DNA of 64,000 bases. It comes from Granulicella mallensis. Its GTDB lineage: Bacteria; Acidobacteriota; Terriglobia; Terriglobales; Acidobacteriaceae. Both the position numbers and the translations under genes were made by a program. The notes below the pieces were generated by a model. It did not search any database and was not told where the DNA came from. It worked only from the letters and a program-made list of their open reading frames with translations. Each line of letters starts with the position of its first letter. Within the stretch, counting starts at the first letter, position 1. Positions 57,852-64,000 of the stretch are shown here, piece by piece. The stretch covers positions 29,754 to 93,753 of the forward strand of contig NZ_JACHIO010000025.1 in NCBI RefSeq assembly GCF_014203225.1. Reading direction: 5' to 3'.

Positions 57852-59630
57852 ATGGTCGGAGCGGCAAGACCGTTAGCACATTGGACACGTAGTTCCCTGC
57901 TTACTAACGGCAGCCTCATAGCCGCGTCTGGCTTCCTGCGTGGATCTTCGTTTGGTCAGGCGGCGCAGCTCTCTGGCATTCTCAAACGAAAGCGGCACCC
58001 GTTTATCTTGCTCGCCATTTTGGGTCTGTGGGCTTTGATTGTGTGTGCGATCCGAGAAAATGCCTACGCTCAGCAGTATCCTTCAGGTGGCCCAGATCTA
58101 CCTGCAGTGCAGTCGTCCATAGGCAAATGGGGTGATCGACATGATGGGACATTCTTGAATCCCATTCTTCCCGGTGACTTCAGCGATCTGGATGCGATTC
58201 GAGTTGGCGACGACTTCTACGCCATTTCCTCCACCATGCAATACTCTCCCGGAATGGCAATCCTGCATTCGAGCGATCTAGTCAATTGGCAGATTGTCGG
58301 CCATGTTGTTTCCAACCTGACCGCCTTGGATCCGGAGCTTGGATGGGATCGCATGAACCGCGATGGCAGAGGCATCTGGGCGGGCTCCATTCGTTACCAT
58401 GATGGGCGTTTCTGGGTGTATTTTGGAACGCCAGACGGCGGAATCTATATGGCCACAGCGAGCCGCCCCGAAGGAGCATGGTCGTCACCCAAACAGGTCA
58501 TCGCCGCAGCGGGCTGGGATGACCCGTGTCCTTTCTGGGATGACGATGGCAAAGGCTATTTGGTAGCGACTCGCTTCGACGCTGATGAGGATGGGCAGAA
58601 ATATCGTATCCATCTATTTTCGATGAAGACTGGCAACGACGGTATCGTCGAAGGCTCTGACCGCATCATCCATCAGTCACGCGGCAGCGAGGCCAACAAG
58701 CTGTACAAGATCGGGGGTGTTTACCTTCATTACTTCAGTGAAGTGAGGCCTGAAGGTCGAGTGGCGATGATGGAGCGCTCCAGCAATCTGCAGGGACCAT
58801 GGGAGGTTCGGCAACTCAACCACGTCCATGGAGTGGTGGACAAAGATCCGAATCAGGGTGGTCTTATTCAGCTGAAGGACGGGAGTTGGTGGTTTCTCAC
58901 CCATCAAGGGCGGGGAGACTGGGAGGGTCGCGCGGGAGTTCTGCTTCCCGTAACCTGGCTCGACGGCTGGCCCATCATCGGACGGCCCGGCCGCGATGGG
59001 ATTGGAGAGATGGTATGGGGTGGCTCCAAGCCTGTCCTCAACAACTCAAAATCTGAATTGTTTGCGAGTGACTCATTGCGCGAGCGGTCCCTTCTGCCTG
59101 AATGGGAATGGCGTTATCAACCACGGCCTGATGCATGGTCTCTTACCAATCGTGGTCTGCGGCTGCACGCTCTCGTCCCGCTCACTGGAAGGGCTGACTT
59201 TGCTGGTGTTCGTAATGTCATCACGCAGCGTGCGGTCCGGGCCGCGAAGGCAGAAGTGACAGTAAAGGTAGATTTGAACGGCCTTGTGGACGGGCAAGAA
59301 GCTGGCTTGGCACATTTTGCGAAAGCAAACTGTAGGCTCGCTGTTGTTCAGAATGGAGGGGTAAGAACGCTAATGCGTGTTGACCAGCCAGGATCGACCG
59401 TCGTCCCCGCAGTAGCTGCCAAGAGCATATGGTTGCATTCGACATGGGGTGTAGAAGGACTGGCGCGCTTCAGCTACAGCTTCGATGGCTTGGTGTTCAC
59501 TGAGATCGGACATTCCTGTCGGCTCACCTGGGGTTCCTACCGCGGAGATCGAATAGGGCTCTATACATTTAACAGCGCTGGTGATCGAGGCTACTCAGAT
59601 TTTAGCGATTTTCGCTATGAGATCGAATGA
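57852..59630 (+). CDS. GH43 family arabinosidase/xylosidase 1
   Basis: A 592-residue enzyme. ATG 57852 is chosen for AAGGGAGA upstream; TTG 57801 is the extended start. The N-terminus is long, with a hydrophobic helix (FILLAILGLWALIVCAI) and a likely signal cut after AYAQ about 75 residues in. The five-bladed GH43 fold shows FLNPILPGDFSDLDAIR (general base Asp), WDDPCPFWDDDGKGYLV and HYFSEVRPEGR (acid Glu). The C-terminal beta-sandwich ends FSDFRYEIE. Substrate is probably arabinoxylan or arabinan side chains. It is followed 111 bp later by a second GH43 copy. Confidence 0.84.
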   Translation: MVGAARPLAHWTRSSLLTNGSLIAASGFLRGSSFGQAAQLSGILKRKRHPFILLAILGLWALIVCAIRENAYAQQYPSGGPDLPAVQSSIGKWGDRHDGTFLNPILPGDFSDLDAIRVGDDFYAISSTMQYSPGMAILHSSDLVNWQIVGHVVSNLTALDPELGWDRMNRDGRGIWAGSIRYHDGRFWVYFGTPDGGIYMATASRPEGAWSSPKQVIAAAGWDDPCPFWDDDGKGYLVATRFDADEDGQKYRIHLFSMKTGNDGIVEGSDRIIHQSRGSEANKLYKIGGVYLHYFSEVRPEGRVAMMERSSNLQGPWEVRQLNHVHGVVDKDPNQGGLIQLKDGSWWFLTHQGRGDWEGRAGVLLPVTWLDGWPIIGRPGRDGIGEMVWGGSKPVLNNSKSELFASDSLRERSLLPEWEWRYQPRPDAWSLTNRGLRLHALVPLTGRADFAGVRNVITQRAVRAAKAEVTVKVDLNGLVDGQEAGLAHFAKANCRLAVVQNGGVRTLMRVDQPGSTVVPAVAAKSIWLHSTWGVEGLARFSYSFDGLVFTEIGHSCRLTWGSYRGDRIGLYTFNSAGDRGYSDFSDFRYEIE

Positions 59631-59741
59631 GTAGCAAGGGCTGCTCCTGATTCAGGCAGACAGCCCACTTTTCGTGCCATCTAATTTCTTATTGCCTGTC
59701 CAGACAAGCTCTCAGCGAAACGTCCTTTACTGGAGCGAAAA

Positions 59742-61423
59742 ATGCCGAATCTCAGTTCCCCACAACTCTCCGCATTATCTTTTGCAATACTGTTTGCCTG
59801 CTCCTCGACTGCCGCGCTTCCGAAGTTACAGTCGAAAGCTGGAGACGTGGAACCGGCCTCCGCGATGGCCGGACGTCTGGGACATTTCGGAGACCAAAGA
59901 AATGGAACGTATCTCAATCCCATCCTGCCGGCCGACTTTCAAAATACAGACGTGCTGCGTGTGGGCAGTCACTACTACTACATCTCTGCAACGAAGGCGA
60001 TGTCTCCGGGAATGGCAGTCCTGACATCCGACGATCTAATGGACTGGAAAATCATTGGCCATGTCATCCCCGACATTACTCAATTTAGCCCGCGATTTAA
60101 CTACGATCACATGGACGGCGCCCAACGCGGAGTCTGGGCCGGGACGCTCGCATATCACGCTGGCCTCTTCTACGTGTATTTCACTACGCCCGACGAAGGA
60201 ATCTTCGTCAGTACAGCGGCAAATCCGGCTGGTCCATGGTCTCCCCTCACCTGCCTGATGAAAGCCGCCGGCTGGGACGATCCCGCGCCTCTCTGGGATG
60301 ACGATGGCAAAGCTTACCTGATCACCACCAATTTCGCGGTCGATCCGAAAAACGGAAAACCCTATAACATTCATCTCTTCCGGATGAGTTCGGATGGTCT
60401 CAGCATCGAGCTTGAGACCGACAAGATCATCTATCAATCACGGTGCAGCGAGGCCAATAAGCTTTACAAGTTCAATGGCCTCTACTACCACTTCTTCAGC
60501 GAGGTAACCAAGGAAGGCCGAGTGCCGATGATCGGTCGAGCGAAGACCATTGCAGGCCCTTATGAGATACACCAGCTCAATCATGTGAACGCGAGGACCG
60601 ACCGCGAACCCAATCAAGGTTCGATTTTGCAGACTCACACAGGCAAATGGGTCTTCATCACACACCATGGATTGAATGAATGGGAGGGACGCCCCGCAAG
60701 CATACTACCCGTGACGTGGATTGACGGTTGGCCGGTTGCAGGCGAGATCGGGCAGGATGGTATTGGAAATATGGTCTGGTCGGGCAAAGAACCAATCCCC
60801 GTTATGCCCAGAAGTAGCATCCATCCTGCTCTATTTCAGACTACCGATGACTTCAATGCTGCGTTGCTCTCTCCTAAATGGGAATGGTTCTTTCAGCCAA
60901 AGCCCGACGCATGGTCGCTGACAGAACGTCCGGGCTACCTACGTCTGCATGCCTTACGTCCACTTGATCAGGAGAATCATCTGCTCAAGTCCCCGGACAT
61001 CCTCACTCAGCGTCCCTTCCGGGTAAATAATAATGTAGCCGTAGTCAAAATCGATATCGGTCACATGGTGGATGGTCAGAAGTCGGGACTTTGTTTTCTC
61101 GGCCGAACTTATGCCTCGATGGATGTCATTCGAAAAGACGGAAAGTCGTCCTTCTCTTTCGATAATAATGGTCAAGCTATCCATGGCCCGGGTCTGCCGG
61201 CTGACAAAAAACAGTCTGGCTCGAAGCAGAATGGGGTACAGCAGGTGAGGCACAATTTTCATTCAGCACTGACGGCAAACGCTTTATATCTCTTGGAGAG
61301 GCTTTCCATATTACGAGCTTCGGTGGCTTCCTTGGAGCGAGAGTGGGATTTTATACAAAGAATGATTTGAAAGACGAAGGGTATGTCGACGTGGATAGCT
61401 TCCGCTATGACTACAGCCGTTAA
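59742..61423 (+). pseudogene. GH43 family enzyme 2, frameshifted near its end
   Basis: Close paralogue of GH43 enzyme 1, with signal peptide (ALSFAILFACSSTAALP), YLNPILPADFQNTDVLR, WDDPAPLWDDDGKAYLI and HFFSEVTKEGR. GGAG precedes ATG 59742. The catalytic domain is intact. In frame the protein would end at 61370 with unrelated residues; after the A6 run at 61206-61211 the other frame continues the normal C-terminal sandwich (WGTAGEAQFSFSTDG, FGGFLGARVGFYT, SFRYDYSR) to a stop at 61423. One extra A would restore it. The loss may be real or a homopolymer sequencing error; the truncated form would still have all catalytic residues. Confidence 0.82.
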
Positions 61424-61426
61424 TCT

Positions 61427-61663
61427 TTAAGCAGAGGCAAGGAGATCTTCGCCTCGAAAGCCTTTTCGCAATTTTTCTACGAACTTCCGATTCACAATCG
61501 TGCCGACGGAAGTGCCCGTTGAATTGATAACGAACGAGGAAGCGTCTACAGTGGTACTCTCGGAAGCCGTACCCACTGGCAGAACAAAATTCAACGCAAC
61601 GGCGCTTTGAACGTTCAGTACTAGATTCGTCTTGATCATGGTCTTGAATATAAGCGTGACACC
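61427..61663 (-). pseudogene. TonB-dependent receptor plug fragment
   Basis: About 78 codons resemble the plug region of Oar-type acidobacterial TonB receptors: FKTMIKTNLVLNVQSAVALN, FVLPVGTASESTTVDAS and SVGTIVNRKFVEKL. The carboxypeptidase-like domain before it and the barrel after it are absent. It ends 3 bp from the GH43 gene and faces it. It may be what is left of a receptor that once served the polysaccharide cluster. Confidence 0.72.
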
Positions 61664-61679
61664 TGTACGTGATAACGGC

Positions 61680-61849
61680 CCGGGCTCGGGTTTTGGAGCG
61701 CTGATCGGCGATTTTATCTCTCACGCCTCGGCCTGGGTGGCGTTGTAGATCACGGTCTCATCATGAGCATTGCTATTGCAGTTGTTGGCGCGGTAATCCT
61801 CACGTTTCTCCTCCGGCTTATTACAGGAAACAGGTCGGTTGAACTTTAG
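61680..61849 (+). pseudogene. GlsB/YeaQ-like (transglycosylase-associated) remnant
   Basis: Reading two frames joined near 61745, the translation GSGFGALIGDFISHAS, then VDHGLIMSIAIAVVGAVILT and FLLRLITGNRS, matches the small glycine-rich membrane proteins of the GlsB/YeaQ/YmgE family. The N-terminal helix is missing and a stop plus frameshift separates the halves. Non-functional remnant; family assignment is moderate. Confidence 0.45.
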
Positions 61850-61994
61850 CTGAATGCATGTAGCCAGCGCAGCAACCTGCGCCGCAGGATCACAGGACTA
61901 CCGCTTTCTGCCCGCGTTGTGCGCAGGAACGAGCTTGCAGCAACGAGGACATGTCCTCGTTCACACTTTGCTACAGAAAACGCTGAAAGCCTCG

Positions 61995-62145
61995 CTACAA
62001 TGATTGCCGCTTCGAAGTTGCGATAAGTAGGACGGCTGCGCTCAAAACAGCAATAAAGGCAAAGAGAGAGCCCTCTGGTCCTACAGCACCGCCGGTGATG
62101 AGGTCGGAGCCACAGGGCGAATACGTGAAGATACAGTGGGCATGT
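61995..62145 (-). pseudogene. C-terminal remnant of a membrane protein (CPBP-protease-like)
   Basis: An open stretch on the minus strand ends GGAVGPEGSLFAFIAV then LSAAVLLIATSKRQSL and a stop at 61995. The GPEGS turn followed by a last helix resembles the C-terminus of CPBP-type membrane proteases. The rest of the gene is absent and its upstream side runs into the dnaE2 remnant. Weak call. Confidence 0.3.
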
Positions 62146-63439
62146 TTCAAATCGAAAGTCGCGCTCAAATGGCCTCGTTACCGCGTAACTATCCGACACG
62201 GTTTTACGATTTAGTCGTTCAGGTAGCCATCATTCGGCCCGGTCCCATCGTGGGCAAGATGATGCATCCGTATATGCGACGGCGACAGAAACGGGAAGAG
62301 GTCACATCCCCACACCCGTCCTTAGAGCCGGTTCTGAAACGAACATTGGGTGTTCCGTTCTTCCAGGAACAACTGTTAAGAATCGCGATGACGGTCGCAA
62401 ACTTCAGCGGGGCCGAAGCGGAGGAATTGCGCCGCTCATGGGAGAGAATGCGAAATCTGGAAGTCAACCTCCGGGCAGGTATGACAGCGAATGGCATCGA
62501 CTCGAAGACGCAGGACACCATCGTCGAAAATATTAGCTCGTTTGCTTTATACCGCTTTCCCGAGTCGCACGCGGCCAGCTTCGCGATGATCGCCTACGCT
62601 TCGGCCTATTTCAAGGTCCGTTATCTTGCGGCTTTCACGTGTGCGATCTTGAATCGCCAACCGATGGGCTTTTACTCACCTACGGTTCTGCGCAACGGCA
62701 TGGTCTGCGTGTCCTCCCGATTGATGTACAAGTGTCCGCTTGGCCCTGCATGATCGAACATGAGCAGGACGGTTCGCTATCCTTGCGGATGGGACTTGGC
62801 TACGCAAAGGGTCTGCGCCAGCAGTCTGCGGAAGCATTGGTTTCGTCACGAGCAGAGGCTGGCCTTTTTCAATCCGCGGAAGACCTCGCTCTGCGCGTTC
62901 CATTTTTGAATCGCAAGGAACTGACGCTACTCGCTCGAATCGGCGCACTGAACAAGCTCGATGCCATTGAGCATCGGCCCGATGCTCTGTGGCAGGTGGA
63001 TCGTGCGGGAAAGATGGAAGGACCATTGCTGCGGCAGAATAGCGAATGGCTGCAAGAGGAAGCCCAGGCATTGCCGCTTCAGCAGATGACGACGGAAGAG
63101 CGCCTAGTTTCCGACTATGCGGGAACAGGGCTTACTGTAGGGAAACATCCCATGTACTACCACCGGGCGGAGCTGCAGCGCCAACGGGTCTTATCTGCCC
63201 TGGAGTTGAAGACCTATAAGGACGGAGAGTTCGTACGAACCGCCGGATGCGTAATCGCGAGACAGCGCCCCGGTACGGCGAAGGGATTTATCTTCCTCTC
63301 AATGGAGGATGAGACTGGGATCGCCAATGTGATTGTCACGCCCGATTTATATGAGCGTGATCGTCTGACGGTCACACGGAGCAAATTTCCCTTGGTGGAT
63401 GGCGTTCTTCAGAACCAAGATGGGGTGGTTCATGTGAAG
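62127..63439 (+). pseudogene. dnaE2: Error-prone DNA polymerase (DnaE2/ImuC) C-terminal half remnant
   Basis: The sequence starts abruptly inside the polymerase (DTVGMFQIESRAQM, VQVAIIRPGPIVGKMMHPY, TLGVPFFQEQLLRIAM, LYRFPESHAASFAMIAYASA) and continues in a second frame (QRHGLRVLPIDVQVSAWPCM, YAKGLRQQSAEALVSSR, GKHPMYYHRAELQRQRVLS, GFIFLSMEDETGIANVIV, VDGVLQNQDGVVHVK). The PHP domain and catalytic acids are missing. Frames join near 62690 and a short deletion affects ELRRSW-ERMRNLEV where the MGFKRSEK-like segment is lost. The last codons fuse in frame to an integrase tail at about 63440. It cannot make a working polymerase. Confidence 0.85.
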
Positions 63440-63604
63440 ACGGTCCAGGAGCTTTTATGGCACGCCAACAGCAGGATCACGCTTGAGGTTTACACGCAGG
63501 CCGTGAACCCGCAGAAGCGGGCCGCATAGAGCAAGGTTGTCCAGATGATGGTGCCCGGCATGGGCACAAAGAGGGCTCAAGCACGAGCGGGTACAGAAGG
63601 GTAA
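63440..63604 (+). pseudogene. Tyrosine recombinase (phage-type integrase) C-terminal fragment
   Basis: Directly after the dnaE2 codons the frame reads TVQELLWHANSRITLEVYTQ and AVNPQKRAA, the box II end of tyrosine integrases with the catalytic His and Tyr. A TAG at 63527-63529 stops the frame, yet the following codons (SKVVQMMVPGMG) look like the natural end, closed by TAA at 63602. The rest of the integrase is missing. It lies 80 bp from a tRNA-Asp fragment, the usual neighbour of an integrase gene. Confidence 0.8.
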
Positions 63605-63683
63605 TTTGCTTAGTGTGCCTTTATTATGTCCTGATTTGCTTGTCACTTAGATCCCATATATTCCGTAAGTCTTTTGGAATGTG

Positions 63684-63728
63684 TGGCGGGGACGACGGGG
63701 CTCGAACCCGCGACCTCTGCCGTGACAG
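63684..63728 (-). pseudogene. 3' fragment of tRNA-Asp, attachment-site scar
   Basis: On the minus strand 45 bases run from the anticodon loop to the 3' end: CTGTCAC (loop with GTC anticodon), GGCAG, AGGTC, the T-arm GCGGG-TTCGAGC-CCCGT, acceptor CGTCCCC, discriminator G and encoded CCA. The bases 5' of the loop do not pair with GGCAG, so the 5' half is absent. Such fragments arise when an element integrates at a tRNA anticodon loop. The T-arm pairs fully (one G-T). Confidence 0.82.
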
Positions 63729-64000
63729 AAAAGAAGAAACCCGTAACTGTAAGAAACTAGGCGTAGCGGATGGCTCTCTGAGCGCCCTGAGGCACCATTA
63801 GGAACGCATATTGCACCCTTATCGAACCCACGTCCTCTGTCCACCAAATCTCTGTCGAGGGCTTTCGGAAGTTGGCAGATGTTGATGATATCCGCATCAT
63901 GAAACACTCGACCTCGATAGATTTTTCATCGAGGTCGGCGAGGAAATAGAGAGCTTGAGGCTTTTATATCTGTGCCCTGGATTCGGAATTGCGACTTCCA
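63729..64000. other. Window right end, no supported gene; inverted repeat 63910-63936
   Basis: I see no coding region here. GACCTCGAT (63910-63918) and ATCGAGGTC (63928-63936) form a perfect 9 bp inverted repeat with a 9 bp loop; without a T-run it is not a clear terminator. Confidence 0.4.

Noticed and set aside
63647..63907. 86-codon minus-strand frame over the tRNA-Asp fragment
   Set aside because: It translates the tRNA fragment itself and has no protein family features.
1..64000. CRISPR arrays, insertion sequences, intact tRNA or rRNA genes
   Set aside because: No regularly spaced repeats, no transposase and no complete cloverleaf were seen; only the tRNA-Asp 3' fragment is present.

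Overview
This 64 kb window looks like part of a soil Acidobacteriota chromosome (Terriglobia-like). That placement is inferred from the gene families present: secreted two-component-propeller histidine kinases, an Oar-type TonB-receptor remnant, DM13 and DUF4331 proteins, many glycoside hydrolases and a DnaE2 remnant. No rRNA gene, intact tRNA gene or CRISPR array is visible.

Layout. 1-2.1 kb: an edge-truncated cNMP-binding/thioredoxin-reductase-like gene and a type II NADH dehydrogenase. 2.5-6.4 kb: a NarL-type regulator with its propeller kinase. 6.7-9.8 kb: a glycogen debranching enzyme and two DM13 proteins. 10.4-18 kb: a second signalling cluster made of a membrane-bound DHp-only degenerate kinase, a regulator overlapping it, a full propeller kinase and a third kinase broken by two frameshifts and a stop. 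18.5-24.1 kb: an aspartyl protease, then a minus-strand operon of ECF sigma factor, outer-membrane protein, MerP-like HMA protein, MerT-like/histidine-kinase fusion and EgtD methyltransferase. 24.5-37.7 kb: two more propeller kinases flanking an alpha/beta hydrolase, a HExxH peptidase, an NTF2-like protein, a GH15 enzyme and a MarC protein. 37.7-50.8 kb: an aquaporin-like channel, two DUF4331 proteins, a porin, an MBL hydrolase, and an operon of SDR, channel, GMC oxidoreductase, secreted double-VOC protein and GH63-like glucosidase. 51.5-61.4 kb: a cluster for plant cell-wall polysaccharides (GH35-like, CBM9-like/PKD, CE12, sialate-type acetylesterase, two GH43, the second frameshifted). 61.4-63.7 kb: remnants (TonB receptor, GlsB-like, CPBP-like tail, a dnaE2 piece joined to an integrase tail) ending at a 3' fragment of tRNA-Asp, the scar of an integrative element.

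How it fits together. Four intact propeller kinases, one broken copy and one MerT-fused kinase share nearly the same DHp/ATPase module, but only two closely related response regulators are present. This suggests many sensors feeding few regulators. The enzymes point to storage-glucan turnover (GDE, GH15, GH63-like), sugar oxidation (SDR, GMC) and pectin or arabinoxylan breakdown. The most unusual item is the sigma/OMP/HMA/MerT-kinase/EgtD operon, which looks like a metal-sensing or metal-stress system in which a mercury-transporter-like membrane module replaces the usual propeller sensor.
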